Origin: Salipiger abyssi
GTDB lineage: Bacteria; Pseudomonadota; Alphaproteobacteria; Rhodobacterales; Rhodobacteraceae
Direction: 5' to 3'
Length of the DNA stretch: 64,000 bases
Assembly: GCF_017311415.1 (NCBI RefSeq)
Contig: NZ_JAEKIS010000002.1
Coordinates: 298,099 to 362,098, forward strand
In this document: in pieces, positions 1-8,775 of the stretch
Position numbering within the stretch: the first letter of the stretch is position 1
Layout: every line of letters begins with the position of its first letter
Made by a program: the position numbers and the translations under genes
The notes under the pieces: model-generated
Database searches by the model: none
What the model was told of the DNA's origin: nothing
The model's input: the letters and a program-made list of their open reading frames with translations, nothing else

Positions 1-2
1 CC

Positions 3-359
3 AATTCCATCGGCCATCTGCGCATGGAGGGCAAGGAGGTGTTCCGCCACGCGGTCGCCAAGCTCGCCGCCACCGCCGAGACCGCAATGGAAAAGGCAGG
101 GGTCGACCCGTCCGAGATCGACTGGATCGTGCCGCATCAGGCCAATATCCGCATCATCGCCGGCACCGCGAAAAAGCTCGGCCTGCCGATGAGCCGGGTC
201 ATCGTGACGGTTCAGGATCATGGCAACACCTCCGCCGCGTCGATTCCCCTCGCGCTGTCGGTGGGCAAGGCGCAGGGCGATATCAAGCCCGGCGATCTCG
301 TCGTGACCGAGGCGATCGGCGGCGGTCTCGCCTGGGGCTCGGTGCTGCTGCGCTGGTAA
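3..359 (+). CDS. fabH: 3-oxoacyl-ACP synthase III (FabH), C-terminal part
   Basis: The window opens inside this gene, so only about the last 118 residues are present and the true start lies outside. FabH starts fatty-acid synthesis by condensing acetyl-CoA with malonyl-ACP in the cytoplasm. The visible part carries two of the three catalytic residues in their family motifs: His in 'VPHQANIRI' and Asn in 'DHGNTSAASIP'. It ends with the family's glycine-rich 'GGGLAWGSVLLRW' tail. The catalytic Cys would lie upstream. It is followed by ihfA and merR, the order usual in Rhodobacteraceae after plsX-fabH. The assignment is secure; the gene is truncated only by the window edge. Confidence 0.95.
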   Translation, partial: NSIGHLRMEGKEVFRHAVAKLAATAETAMEKAGVDPSEIDWIVPHQANIRIIAGTAKKLGLPMSRVIVTVQDHGNTSAASIPLALSVGKAQGDIKPGDLVVTEAIGGGLAWGSVLLRW

Positions 360-413
360 TTCCTGCAAAGGCGCGTTTTCACGCTCTGAATACGCTGTCG
401 CAAGTGCTTGATA

Positions 414-443
414 TTGACTCGGAAAATTCCCCGGGCCTATGCT
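414..443 (+). promoter_or_regulatory. Predicted sigma-70 promoter of ihfA-merR
   Basis: TTGACT (414-419) and TATGCT (438-443) are separated by 18 bases and lie 25 bases upstream of the ihfA start. Both hexamers resemble the sigma-70 consensus. This is inferred from pattern and position only. Confidence 0.45.
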
Positions 444-467
444 GCCTGCAAACCGGGAGGGACGGGT

Positions 468-770
468 ATGAGCGAAAAGACTCTGACGCGTATGGATCTG
501 AGCGAGGCGGTGTTCCGCGAAGTCGGTCTGTCGCGCAACGAAAGCGCCGAACTGGTCGAGGCGGTGCTTCAGCACATGTCCGACGCGCTGGTGAGCGGCG
601 AACAGGTCAAGATTTCGTCTTTCGGAACCTTCTCGGTACGCGACAAGGCGGCGCGCGTGGGGCGCAATCCCAAGACCGGCGAAGAGGTGCCGATCCAGCC
701 GCGCCGCGTGCTGACCTTCCGCCCGTCGCATTTGATGAAAGAGCGCGTGGCGGCGGGCAACAAAGGATAA
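468..770 (+). CDS. ihfA: Integration host factor subunit alpha
   Basis: A 100-residue nucleoid protein that pairs with IHF-beta to bend DNA sharply in recombination, replication and transcription. The sequence is a full-length HU/IHF fold: N-terminal helices (about 1-40), '[24 protein letters not shown]' leading into the DNA-inserting beta arm with its proline, and a final helix. The start is the ATG at 468, preceded by a GGGAGG ribosome binding site. An in-frame ATG at 408 would add 20 unconserved residues. The merR gene begins six bases after the stop, so the two are probably co-transcribed. Confidence 0.95.
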   Translation: MSEKTLTRMDLSEAVFREVGLSRNESAELVEAVLQHMSDALVSGEQVKISSFGTFSVRDKAARVGRNPKTGEEVPIQPRRVLTFRPSHLMKERVAAGNKG

Positions 771-776
771 GAACAC

Positions 777-1892
777 ATGAGCAAGTCCCGCGATGCATTC
801 CGCACCATCAGCGAGGTGGCGGAGCTGCTGGACACGCCCGCCCATGTGCTGCGGTTCTGGGAGAGCAAGTTCACCCAGTTGAAACCGGTCAAGCGCGCCG
901 GCGGGCGGCGCTATTACCGCCCCGGCGATATCGGCCTGCTTTCAGGCATCAAGAAGCTGCTGCATGACGATGGCATGACCATCAAGGGCGTGCAGAAAGT
1001 GCTGCGTGAGAAAGGCGTGAAACACGTCTCCGCCCTGGCGCCGCTGCCGCTGGACGACGAGGATGACATCGCCGAGCTGGTCGAAGACGCGCCCTATACC
1101 GAGGCCGAGCCCGAGACCGGCACGGTCCTGCCCTTCGCCCCGGCCCAGCCCGCCGCACCGCCGGCGGAGGAGCCGGCGCCCGTCGAAATGGCGGAAGAGG
1201 AACCGTCCGAACCGCAGGCCCCTGCCGACGCAGAGCCGGAAGAGAGGATCGAGGCGATGGCGGAGCCGTTGGCCTCCGAGGACGACGTGGCTGTTCCGGA
1301 AGACGTGCCGGAGGAATCACCGCCGGCGGCCATGTTGGATACCGGGCCCGAAACGGCTCCGGAGATGCCCCACGAGGCCTTTGCCGATGAGGGCTCGCAA
1401 GAGACCGAAGAAGACCCGGCGGAAGAGGCCCATGACCAGGCCGATCTCTTTGCCGAAGGCGCGCCCTCCGAGCCCGTCCTGGAAGACAACGGCGCCGATC
1501 TGCCCGATTTTCTCAGCCAGTCTCTTGAAGAGCGCGCCGATGCGCAGGGGGACGAACCAGCCGCCGCACCGGAAATCGCGCCGGCCGACGAATCGCCTGC
1601 CCCGGCCGAGCCTGACCTGCCGCCGCTCGAGCCGGAATCGGCCGTCACCGCGCTGCCCGAAGAGTCCTCTCCAGAGCCGTTGCCTGCTGAGGAAGCTGCG
1701 CCCGAGCCTCCGACCGCCATCGTCATCCCCGAGGTTCCGCCCCTCGCGGACATGCCGCCACCGCCGCCGGGTATTCTTTCCTATCTGGCACGGGTTGAGC
1801 GGCTCAGCCCTGAACAGGCGCAGGCGTTGGCACCGCAGATGGCGGCGCTGCGCGCGCTGGCGGCGAACGCTGGGCGGCGCGCGTCTCGTTAA
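777..1892 (+). CDS. MerR-family regulator with long acidic C-terminal tail
   Basis: A 371-residue protein. Residues 1 to about 85 form a MerR-type winged helix-turn-helix ('[19 protein letters not shown]', then '[14 protein letters not shown]'). This is followed by about 240 residues very rich in Glu, Asp, Pro and Ala that look disordered. A short conserved-looking end ('[20 protein letters not shown]') closes the protein. No cysteines are placed for metal sensing, so the effector is unknown. Its position directly after ihfA and before tRNA-Pro is common in Rhodobacteraceae. The role is probably DNA binding; the target is unknown. Confidence 0.85.
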   Translation: MSKSRDAFRTISEVAELLDTPAHVLRFWESKFTQLKPVKRAGGRRYYRPGDIGLLSGIKKLLHDDGMTIKGVQKVLREKGVKHVSALAPLPLDDEDDIAELVEDAPYTEAEPETGTVLPFAPAQPAAPPAEEPAPVEMAEEEPSEPQAPADAEPEERIEAMAEPLASEDDVAVPEDVPEESPPAAMLDTGPETAPEMPHEAFADEGSQETEEDPAEEAHDQADLFAEGAPSEPVLEDNGADLPDFLSQSLEERADAQGDEPAAAPEIAPADESPAPAEPDLPPLEPESAVTALPEESSPEPLPAEEAAPEPPTAIVIPEVPPLADMPPPPPGILSYLARVERLSPEQAQALAPQMAALRALAANAGRRASR

Positions 1893-1926
1893 CTGGCCTG
1901 CCGCCCGATTTTCGTGCAAATGGGGG

Positions 1927-1954
1927 TTGCCCCCGCCGGTAAAAACGGTATGAC
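1927..1954 (+). promoter_or_regulatory. Possible promoter of tRNA-Pro
   Basis: TTGCCC (1927-1932) and TATGAC (1949-1954) are 16 bases apart and end 15 bases before the tRNA. This is a weak pattern match supported by position. Confidence 0.35.
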
Positions 1955-1969
1955 ACAGGTCCATCAAGT

Positions 1970-2046
1970 CGGGCTATGGCGCAGCCTGGTAGCGCGTCCG
2001 TCTGGGGGACGGAAGGTCGCAGGTTCGAGTCCTGCTAGCCCGACCA
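1970..2046 (+). tRNA. tRNA-Pro (anticodon GGG)
   Basis: A 77-base cloverleaf can be folded by eye. The acceptor stem is CGGGCTA/TAGCCCG, the D-stem GCGC/GCGC and the anticodon stem TCCGT/ACGGA. The loop CTGGGGG places GGG at positions 34-36. The T-arm is GCAGG-TTCGAGT-CCTGC. The 3' CCA is encoded. It reads CCC proline codons. No duplicated tRNA end was seen downstream, so there is no sign that it serves as an attachment site here. Confidence 0.96.
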
Positions 2047-2177
2047 AATATCCCCTAACCTTCTGATTGCAAACGCATGTCTGCATGGCATGCGGCGCGG
2101 CTTCCTGCCGAGGGCTTTTTTGCCCTCCCCTTCGGCGCGCGCGCTTGCTAAGGACGTCCGAAGCAGAGGAGCAAGGC

Positions 2178-3254
2178 ATGACAGGGGTGCTCGCAAGCCA
2201 GCAAATCGCCGCGATGATCGCATCGGGGGCCATTCAGTCCGGCGCCGATCTCGCGCCCGGCCAGATCCAGCCCGCCAGCCTCGACCTGCGGCTCGGTACC
2301 GAGGCGATCCGCGTGCGCGCGTCGTTTCTCGCCGGCGCCGGGCGCCGCGTCGCCGACCGGCTCGACGAGTTCGAGATGCATCGCGTCGATCTCACCCGGG
2401 GCGCGGTTCTGGAAAAGGGCTGCGTCTATGTGGTGCCTCTGCTGGAACGGCTTTCCCTGCCCGGTGACCTGACGGCGGTCGCCAACGCCAAGAGCTCCAC
2501 CGGCCGGCTCGACCTGCTGACCCGCACCATCACCGATGGCGGCACCGAGTTCGACCGCGTGCCGCGCGGCTATGACGGGCCGCTTTATGCCGAGATCTGC
2601 CCGCGCAGCTTTTCGGTGCTGGCGCGCACCGGCATGCGGCTGAACCAGATCCGCTTTCGCCGCGGCCAGTCGGTGCTGAGCGATGCCGAGCTGAGCGCGC
2701 TGCACGAAGCGGAGACGCTGGTCAATGGCGGGCCTGCGGTGATCGGCGAGGGGCTCGGCTTTTCGGTCGATCTGAAACCGGATGCGGGCACGCTGGTCGG
2801 CTGGCGCGCCAAACCGCATACCGGGCTGATCGACCTCGACAAGATCGGACATTACGATCCGGCGGAATTCTGGGATCCGCTGCACAGCGACAAGGGTCGG
2901 CTGATCCTCGACCCGGACGCGTTCTATATTCTGGTGAGCCGCGAGGCGGTGCATATTCCGCCGGCTTACGCCGCCGAGATGGCGCCCTATCTCGCCATGG
3001 TGGGGGAATTCCGCGTGCACTACGCCGGTTTCTTCGACCCCGGATTTGGCCATGCGGGCGCCGGCGGCACCGGCTCGCGCGGCGTGCTGGAAGTGCGCTG
3101 CCACGAAGCGCCCTTCGTGCTGGAGCACGGCCAGGTGGTCGGACGGCTGGTCTATGAGCGCATGGATGAAGCACCCGAGCAGCTCTATGGCGCGGGGATT
3201 GCCTCGAATTATCAGGGCCAGGGGCTCAAGCTTTCCAAGCATTTCCGGGGCTGA
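2178..3254 (+). CDS. dcd: 2'-deoxycytidine 5'-triphosphate deaminase (long alphaproteobacterial form)
   Basis: A protein of 358 residues, about twice the length of the E. coli Dcd subunit and typical of the long DCD family of Alphaproteobacteria. It is expected to deaminate dCTP to dUTP for thymidylate synthesis. Visible landmarks are 'QPASLDLRLG' near the N-terminus, 'AKSSTGRLDLL' (the Dcd S-S-x-G-R element) and a second dUTPase-like half ending in 'HEAPFVLEHGQVVGRL'. The ATG at 2178 follows GAGGAGCAAGG; the 111-base in-frame extension upstream has no family resemblance. It stands alone after the tRNA. Confidence 0.85.
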   Translation: MTGVLASQQIAAMIASGAIQSGADLAPGQIQPASLDLRLGTEAIRVRASFLAGAGRRVADRLDEFEMHRVDLTRGAVLEKGCVYVVPLLERLSLPGDLTAVANAKSSTGRLDLLTRTITDGGTEFDRVPRGYDGPLYAEICPRSFSVLARTGMRLNQIRFRRGQSVLSDAELSALHEAETLVNGGPAVIGEGLGFSVDLKPDAGTLVGWRAKPHTGLIDLDKIGHYDPAEFWDPLHSDKGRLILDPDAFYILVSREAVHIPPAYAAEMAPYLAMVGEFRVHYAGFFDPGFGHAGAGGTGSRGVLEVRCHEAPFVLEHGQVVGRLVYERMDEAPEQLYGAGIASNYQGQGLKLSKHFRG

Positions 3255-3490
3255 GCCGTCGCGCGGCCATCCCCCCGCAAGGTGCACCAGACCGCGCGGC
3301 ACAGCGATCACGACGACAGCGCGGCCCCGAGCTCGGCCTTGCGCGCATAGTCGATCTGTCGTAATAGCGCCCTTTGGCGCCACGCCTGTCGAGGGATCTG
3401 CGCCTGCCGCGAGTGCGCTTGCCGGGCCCGGGCCAGTCTGCCCCCCCCCGGCAAGGTGCCAACGCCGCCGGGGCTCACGCGGCGCAACGC

Positions 3491-4819
3491 TCAAGCGGCG
3501 ACCTTCAGAACCACGCGGTTGCAGCCCGCCCGCTCGGCCTCGCGCAGCGCGGCCTCGGCGCGGGCCGCCGCCGGCGACAGCGAGAGATCGCCGCGACGGG
3601 CGCGCACCGCGCCGGCGGAAAGGGTAAAGGCCGGGAGCTGATCCGCGCCTTGCCCGGTGAGCCCGATGCCGAGCTTACGCAGGGCCTCGGCCCGCGCCTC
3701 GAGCGCGTCCTGGTCGAGCCCGTGGGTCAGCGCCAGCAGCGTGCCGTCGTCGCGGCGCACCAGCACCTCGCCCGGCCCGAGCGCGGCGGCCACCCGCGCG
3801 CTCAGAAGATCGAGGATGCGCGCACTCGTGCCGTCGCCATGGCGCTCGTTCAGCCGCTCGCAATGGTCGATGCCGAGCATGATCAGCCCAACAGGCCCGA
3901 TCTGCCCGAAAGCGCGCATATAGATCGCGGCCATGGCCGTCGACTGCAACCCGCTCGGCGGGTCGAGCCGCAGCGCCGCGGCGAGATCGCGGGCATCTTC
4001 GCGCCGGCGCTGGCTGCGCGCCTCGGCCTTCATCCCGAGATACAGCATCGCCGCCAGCGCCCAGACCGCCATCGCCATCAGCAAGACCATCAGCGCCGCC
4101 GAGCGGTAGGGCAGCGCCACCGCCTTCATGATCAGCGCTTCGCCCATCAGCCAGCCGACCCAGAGCAGCACCGTCATGCGGGTTGCGCGGCCCACTGGCG
4201 ACGTGCTGACCAGAGGCCGCAACAACGGGCGGCGCACGAAACGCGCTATGCCGGCCATGCCGAGCGCCAGCAGCATCGCGCTGGTGGGCAGCGACATCGC
4301 GCCGAAGAAGCCCTCATGCCCGTTGAGATAGCCAAACAGCGCCACGAAAGGCGGCGCCAGCGCCAGCAGCGCCAGACCGAAGGACGCGGTTTGCAGCCGC
4401 CCGAAGCTCAGATGCGCCAGCGCGAGCAGGATGAACCCGACCGCCGTATTCGTCCCCATTTCGCCGGCGCCGAGCGTGATCCCGCGCAGATGCAGATAGC
4501 GCGCGGCGAGACAGACCAAGATCACCAGCGCCCAGATCGCCATTTCCACGCGGTTCGGCAGCCCCAGGGGGCGTTGCATCAGCACCGCGCCGAAACTCAG
4601 TATCGCGGCAACGACCGTCGGGATCGAGAACACCGCCGGCCCGACCGGCGCATAAAAATGCGGAATCGCATAGACATGTCCCTCGATCGCAACGACGCAA
4701 AGCAGGGCCACCAGGGTAAGGCAGGCGGCCCGGATCCAGACCATTCCACGTAACGATGGGCATCGAGGCCCGTTCCCGACCAGAGACCGGTTTCTGGACT
4801 GCCGAATGTGTGCAGGCAT
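3491..4819 (-). CDS. Membrane protein with degenerate GGDEF domain
   Basis: A 442-residue protein. Residues from about 25 to 270 contain seven or eight hydrophobic segments. The C-terminal 150 residues read as a GGDEF fold ('LIMLGIDHCERLNERHGDGTSARIL'). The catalytic signature is RRDDG instead of GGDEF or GGEEF, so diguanylate cyclase activity is unlikely. A role as a c-di-GMP or GTP sensor, or a purely regulatory role, is possible. The start at 4819 is chosen because GAGGGAG lies seven bases upstream; an internal ATG at 4744 would begin just before the first membrane helix. It is monocistronic. Confidence 0.7.
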   Translation of the reverse strand: MPAHIRQSRNRSLVGNGPRCPSLRGMVWIRAACLTLVALLCVVAIEGHVYAIPHFYAPVGPAVFSIPTVVAAILSFGAVLMQRPLGLPNRVEMAIWALVILVCLAARYLHLRGITLGAGEMGTNTAVGFILLALAHLSFGRLQTASFGLALLALAPPFVALFGYLNGHEGFFGAMSLPTSAMLLALGMAGIARFVRRPLLRPLVSTSPVGRATRMTVLLWVGWLMGEALIMKAVALPYRSAALMVLLMAMAVWALAAMLYLGMKAEARSQRRREDARDLAAALRLDPPSGLQSTAMAAIYMRAFGQIGPVGLIMLGIDHCERLNERHGDGTSARILDLLSARVAAALGPGEVLVRRDDGTLLALTHGLDQDALEARAEALRKLGIGLTGQGADQLPAFTLSAGAVRARRGDLSLSPAAARAEAALREAERAGCNRVVLKVAA

Positions 4820-4917
4820 GGAACGCTCCCTCAGTTCTTCGGATGCGGCCCGGACGGCACGCATCGGAGGAGCAGCCTAAGCGCGGAGCGTTGATGCTTC
4901 GTTAAGGCCTGGCGGTC

Positions 4918-5115
4918 TCAGAACCGCCCCATGCGGCGCACCATCCGGGCCGCCTGCCGTGCCCGGCGCATGCCGTCGGGCGCCTTGCCCGCGCCCGGCC
5001 CCTGCCTCCGGCCCTGCGATCCCAGTGCCTTGTTCAGCCCCGCATTCACTCCGCGACCGACCAGTTTGCGCATGACCATACGCAACACCATATTGACGAT
5101 CTGATTGCCGTTCAT
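4918..5115 (-). CDS. Small conserved hypothetical protein (65 aa)
   Basis: A 65-residue basic protein that starts 'MNGNQIVNMVLRMVMRKLVGRGVN' and ends with an Arg-rich tail ('RQAARMVRRMGRF'). The first half is an amphipathic, possibly membrane-associated helix. It has a good ribosome binding site (AAGGGAG, eight bases before the ATG at 5115). It lies 71 bases after scpB on the same strand, and similar short proteins are familiar in Rhodobacteraceae. No function is recognised. Confidence 0.6.
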   Translation of the reverse strand: MNGNQIVNMVLRMVMRKLVGRGVNAGLNKALGSQGRRQGPGAGKAPDGMRRARQAARMVRRMGRF

Positions 5116-5186
5116 GCCTCGCACTCCCTTTGTCCGCAGCCCTGGATAATACTAACAATTGCGAAGATTTCTGGGCGTTTACGTGC

Positions 5187-5891
5187 TCAATCCTCGAAGA
5201 GTTCGCTCTGCCCGGGCGCGTCGTCATCCTCGCCGGCCTCGCTCTCGCCCGCAAACGGCACCGCGCCGGGCGGCGGGCGGTTGTCGAGCAGCCCCGCCGC
5301 GCGCAGCTCCTTGAGACCGGGCAGATCGCGGGCATTCTCCAGCCCGAAATGATCGAGGAAATCCTGCGTCACCACAAAGGTCACCGGGCGGCCCGGGGTC
5401 ATCTTGCGGCGCCCGAAGCGGATCCATTCCATTTCGAGCAGTTGGTCCACCGTGCCGCGCGACACCGAGACGCCGCGCACCTCTTCGATCTCGGCACGGG
5501 TGACCGGCTGGTGATAGGCGATGATCGCAAGGGTCTCGATCGCGGCACGGCTGAGCTTGCGGGTCTCAACCGTTTCTTTCTGCATGAGAAATCCCAGATC
5601 CGGCGCGGTGCGGATCGCCCAGGCATCGCCCACGCGCACCACTCGCACGCCGCGCCCCTCATAGCGCTTGCGCAGATGGACCAGCGCCTCCGCCGGGTCG
5701 CAGCCATGCGGCATGCGCGCCTCGAGCTCGCGCACGCTCACCGGCTCGGCGGAGGCGAAGAGGATCGCCTCGACCATGCGCTCCTGCTCGGCGATGGGCG
5801 GCGCCTCGAACAGCGTCTCACGCGGCGCCTCGGCCTCTGCGACGGAGCCGGTTTCCGGCGCCTCGGGGGCGGTGTCTTCGGCGTCAGTCAT
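5187..5891 (-). CDS. scpB: Segregation and condensation protein B
   Basis: A 234-residue kleisin-associated protein that binds ScpA as a dimer and supports the SMC condensin during chromosome segregation. The central part carries the paired winged-helix signature: 'EAILFASAEPVSVRELEARMP', 'LSRAAIETLAIIAYHQPVTRAEIEEVRGV' and 'GRPVTFVVTQDFLDHFGL'. N- and C-terminal tails are acidic and low-complexity. The start at 5891 overlaps the scpA stop by eight bases, indicating translational coupling. The longer open frame upstream runs inside scpA and is not used. Confidence 0.93.
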   Translation of the reverse strand: MTDAEDTAPEAPETGSVAEAEAPRETLFEAPPIAEQERMVEAILFASAEPVSVRELEARMPHGCDPAEALVHLRKRYEGRGVRVVRVGDAWAIRTAPDLGFLMQKETVETRKLSRAAIETLAIIAYHQPVTRAEIEEVRGVSVSRGTVDQLLEMEWIRFGRRKMTPGRPVTFVVTQDFLDHFGLENARDLPGLKELRAAGLLDNRPPPGAVPFAGESEAGEDDDAPGQSELFED

Positions 5892-6681
5892 GCGGTGTCT
5901 CCCGTTTGCGCAGCTGGATCGGCGCGAAGGTTTCCGACTGCCGTATCTCGGCATGGCCCTCCTTCACCAGCTCCAGCGAGGCGGCAAAGGTCGCCGCCGT
6001 GGCCGAGCGCCATTTCACCGGATCGCCGTCCCAGCCCTCGGGCAGCCAGGAGGCGATATCCGTCCATTGCCCGGCAAAGCCCAGCAGCCCGCGCATGCGG
6101 TCGAGCGCCTGTTCCATGGTGTAGACGCTTTCGCGATCCATCACGAAGGGGCGGAATTCGTCGCGGGTGCGGATGCGGGCATAGCCCTGCATCAGGTCGA
6201 GCAGCGTGGCGGTGTACTGGACCTTGCGCACGCGCTCCATGCCCTCGGGCAGACCGCGTGCAAAGAAATCGCGCCCCAGCCGGTCGCGCGCCATGAGCCG
6301 CGCCGCCACGTCGCGCATTGCCTGAAGCCGTTCGAGCTGAAAGGCCAGATGCGCCGCCAGCTCCTCACCCGAGGGACCCTCTTCGGTGGGATCGGGCGGC
6401 AGCAGCAGGCGCGATTTCAGGAAGGCGAGCCAGGCGGCCATGACGAGGTAATCGGCGGCGAGCTCGATGCGCAGCGCCTTGGCCTTGTCCACGAAGGCGA
6501 GATATTGCCGCGCCAGTTGCAGCACCGAGATCTTGCGCAGATCGACCTTTTGGGTGCGCGAGAGCGTCAGCAGCAGATCGAGCGGCCCCTCGAACCCGTC
6601 CACATCGACAATGAGCGCCTCGGCGGCAAGGCGTTCGGCGACGCTGAGCGTCTGCACATTGCTCTCGACCTCGTCGTTCAT
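5884..6681 (-). CDS. scpA: Segregation and condensation protein A
   Basis: A 265-residue kleisin that bridges SMC heads together with ScpB. The hallmark 'FEGPLDLLLTLSRTQKVDLRKISVLQLARQYL' occurs near residue 30, followed by 'AADYLVMAAWLAFLKSRLLLP'. The ATG at 6681 abuts the nagZ stop with no gap, and the 3' end overlaps scpB. The five genes from argS to scpB form one operon. Confidence 0.94.
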   Translation of the reverse strand: MNDEVESNVQTLSVAERLAAEALIVDVDGFEGPLDLLLTLSRTQKVDLRKISVLQLARQYLAFVDKAKALRIELAADYLVMAAWLAFLKSRLLLPPDPTEEGPSGEELAAHLAFQLERLQAMRDVAARLMARDRLGRDFFARGLPEGMERVRKVQYTATLLDLMQGYARIRTRDEFRPFVMDRESVYTMEQALDRMRGLLGFAGQWTDIASWLPEGWDGDPVKWRSATAATFAASLELVKEGHAEIRQSETFAPIQLRKRETPHD

Positions 6682-7686
6682 TCAGGCACGCTCCGGCAGA
6701 AGCGCCTCACGTTCCGCGCTGAGCGCGGCGATGTCAAGCTCGGGCGCCGGTCTGCGCGCCGCCAGCGCCGCCTCTGCGCGGGCCTGTGCCGCCTCGCTCA
6801 TCTCGCCGGCGCCGGCCATGAGCGGCGCCATCTCCGCCATCTCGCCATTGCAGTGCAGCACACAATCGCAGCCCGCCGCCAGCGCGGCAGCGCCGCGTTC
6901 GGCGACACTGCCCGAGAGCGCCTGCATCGAGATATCGTCGGTCATCAGGAACCCGGCAAAGCCGATCTCTTCGCGGATGAGCGCGATCATTGCCGGGTCG
7001 ATGGTGGCCGGACGGGTATTGAGCCCCTCGAAGACCAGATGCGCGGTCATGCCGAGCGGCAGGTCGTGGAACGGGCGGAAGGCGGCGAAATCCACCGCGT
7101 CGAGCTCCGCGCGCGGGGCGGAGATGCGCGGCAGGTCGAGATGGCTGTCGAGCCGCGCGAGGCCGTGGCCCGGCAGATGCTTGATCACCGGCAGCACGCC
7201 GCCCTGAAGATGCGCCTCGGCCACGGCGCGGCCAATCTCGGCCACGCGCTCCGGCGTCTCGCCATAGCAGCGGTTGCGCAGGAACGCGTGGGTTTCGGGC
7301 CGGGCGACGTCGAGCATCGGGGCGCAATTGCCGTCGATGCCGAGGGCGCGCAGTTCGGCGGCGATGATGGCGTAGCGCAGGAACATGGCGCGGGGCGCGT
7401 GGGCGCCAAAGCGCGCGGCATCGTCGAGCGGCGGCAGCCACTCGGTCGCCAGCGGCGGGCGCAGGCGCTGCACCCGGCCGCCCTCCTGGTCGATGAAGAC
7501 CGGCGCGTCACGCCCCACACTATCGCGCAGATCGGCGGTCAGCGCGCGGATCTGATCGGCCGTGTCGAGATTGCGCGCGAAGAGGATGAAGCCGAACGGG
7601 TTGGAATCACGGAAAAACCGGCGCTCCTCGCCGGACAGTTGACGCCCCAAAGGCGCGAGGATCGCCGCCCCGAACCGCCCGCTCAC
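6682..7686 (-). CDS. nagZ: Beta-N-acetylhexosaminidase (NagZ)
   Basis: A 334-residue glycoside hydrolase family 3 enzyme that removes GlcNAc from anhydro-muropeptides in peptidoglycan recycling in the cytoplasm. Visible motifs are 'PVFIDQEGGRVQRLRPP', 'KHLPGHGLARLDSHLDLP' (the family KH(F/L)PGHG element with catalytic loop) and 'FLMTDDISMQAL' with the nucleophile Asp. The GTG start at 7686 overlaps the preceding gene's stop as GTGA. The much longer open frame upstream is antisense noise within the SPOR gene. Confidence 0.92.
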   Translation of the reverse strand: MSGRFGAAILAPLGRQLSGEERRFFRDSNPFGFILFARNLDTADQIRALTADLRDSVGRDAPVFIDQEGGRVQRLRPPLATEWLPPLDDAARFGAHAPRAMFLRYAIIAAELRALGIDGNCAPMLDVARPETHAFLRNRCYGETPERVAEIGRAVAEAHLQGGVLPVIKHLPGHGLARLDSHLDLPRISAPRAELDAVDFAAFRPFHDLPLGMTAHLVFEGLNTRPATIDPAMIALIREEIGFAGFLMTDDISMQALSGSVAERGAAALAAGCDCVLHCNGEMAEMAPLMAGAGEMSEAAQARAEAALAARRPAPELDIAALSAEREALLPERA

Positions 7687-8690
7687 CGCGTGGTCACCGG
7701 GATGCAGTCGGCATTCTCGGCGACAAAGGCGGCGCAGAAGCGGCGGGCGTCGGAAAGATCGGCGAAGCCATGGGCGCGCAGGCGGTAGAAGACGCGGCCA
7801 CCGGAGCTGGCGCGCTCGATCACCCGGTCCTTGCCTTCCATGAACTCGCCGAAGCGCGCGGAGAAGCGCTGCCATTCCTTGCGGGCGGTTTCCGGGCTGT
7901 CATAGGCGCCGAGCTGCGCCAGGCGGGTGCCGGCGGGCAGGCTGGACGGGTCGATCTCGGTCGGGCCGGCCTGCGCCTCGAGCGCGGCCGCAAGCATCGC
8001 CTCGGGGGCGGGATTGGTGGAGAGCGAGGCCGGGCGCTGATGCGGGCGCAGCGAACGCACAAGCGCGCCCGCCGGTGCCGGCGCGGCGGCCTCTTCGATC
8101 TCTTGCGAGCCCTCATCGGACTCACCGCCAAGCGCGGTCACCACCTCGGCATCTTCGCCCGCTTCCAGATCAGAGAGCGGTTCGGCATCGGCGGCGATCT
8201 GATCGGCGAGCGAGCGAATGAGCCCGGCGCTGTCGGCGGGCGCGCCGTCGGCGCCCGGCTCGGCCAGCGCGGTCTCGTCCTGCGGCGCGATCACCGCGGG
8301 CGCGATCTTGTCGGAGGGTTTGCGAACCGAGGCCGGCAGAGACGCCACCGGCACGTCCTCGTCGGAGAGCCCAGACTGCTCGGGCGCCAGCAGCAGCCGG
8401 TCGGGCACGGGGGCGGCCGTGCCATTGCCCGCCACCTCGTTCACCGCCAGCCCCTGGTGATCGGCCAGCGTGCCGCCGGGATCCTCGGGCGCGATGCGCA
8501 TCGGGCCTTCCATCGCCTGCACCACCGGAATGCCGGTGACATCGCGCACCAGCAGCTTGTAGCCCCAGACGCCAACGCCGATCACCAGCGCAAGCGATAC
8601 CGCCGCGCCGGCCCAGTTGGCGATATTTGCGACCTTTGCCCCCGCCGGCGCCTGCGTCTCCGCAGGACCGTCATAGGTGAAATCTGCCAT
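7683..8690 (-). CDS. SPOR-domain membrane protein
   Basis: A 335-residue protein with a short cytoplasmic N-terminus, one membrane segment ('WAGAAVSLALVIGVGVWGYKLL', about 24-45) and a long low-complexity Ala/Glu/Asp periplasmic linker. The C-terminal SPOR domain (about 255-335, 'GTRLAQLGAYDSPETARKEWQRFSARF') would bind denuded septal glycan. The link to nagZ suggests a cell-wall or division role. The start at 8690 follows GAGGCAA; an upstream in-frame ATG at 8726 has no clear ribosome binding site. It overlaps nagZ by four bases. Confidence 0.85.
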   Translation of the reverse strand: MADFTYDGPAETQAPAGAKVANIANWAGAAVSLALVIGVGVWGYKLLVRDVTGIPVVQAMEGPMRIAPEDPGGTLADHQGLAVNEVAGNGTAAPVPDRLLLAPEQSGLSDEDVPVASLPASVRKPSDKIAPAVIAPQDETALAEPGADGAPADSAGLIRSLADQIAADAEPLSDLEAGEDAEVVTALGGESDEGSQEIEEAAAPAPAGALVRSLRPHQRPASLSTNPAPEAMLAAALEAQAGPTEIDPSSLPAGTRLAQLGAYDSPETARKEWQRFSARFGEFMEGKDRVIERASSGGRVFYRLRAHGFADLSDARRFCAAFVAENADCIPVTTR

Positions 8691-8775
8691 ATTTGCCTCG
8701 CTGCCCCGCGCCGGGTTCCCCGTCACGCGGTGTCTGCTCTGCCCGTTCTTCCCCGGGGCGGCGCGGCGTTTGGGC

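Noticed and set aside
1970..2200. tRNA-Pro as an integration site for a mobile element
   Set aside because: No integrase and no repeat of the tRNA 3' end was found downstream; the next gene is housekeeping.
3255..3490. A possible minus-strand gene between dcd and the GGDEF protein
   Set aside because: The open frame is Arg/Gly-rich with no domain features or ribosome binding site; I see only GC-rich intergenic sequence there.
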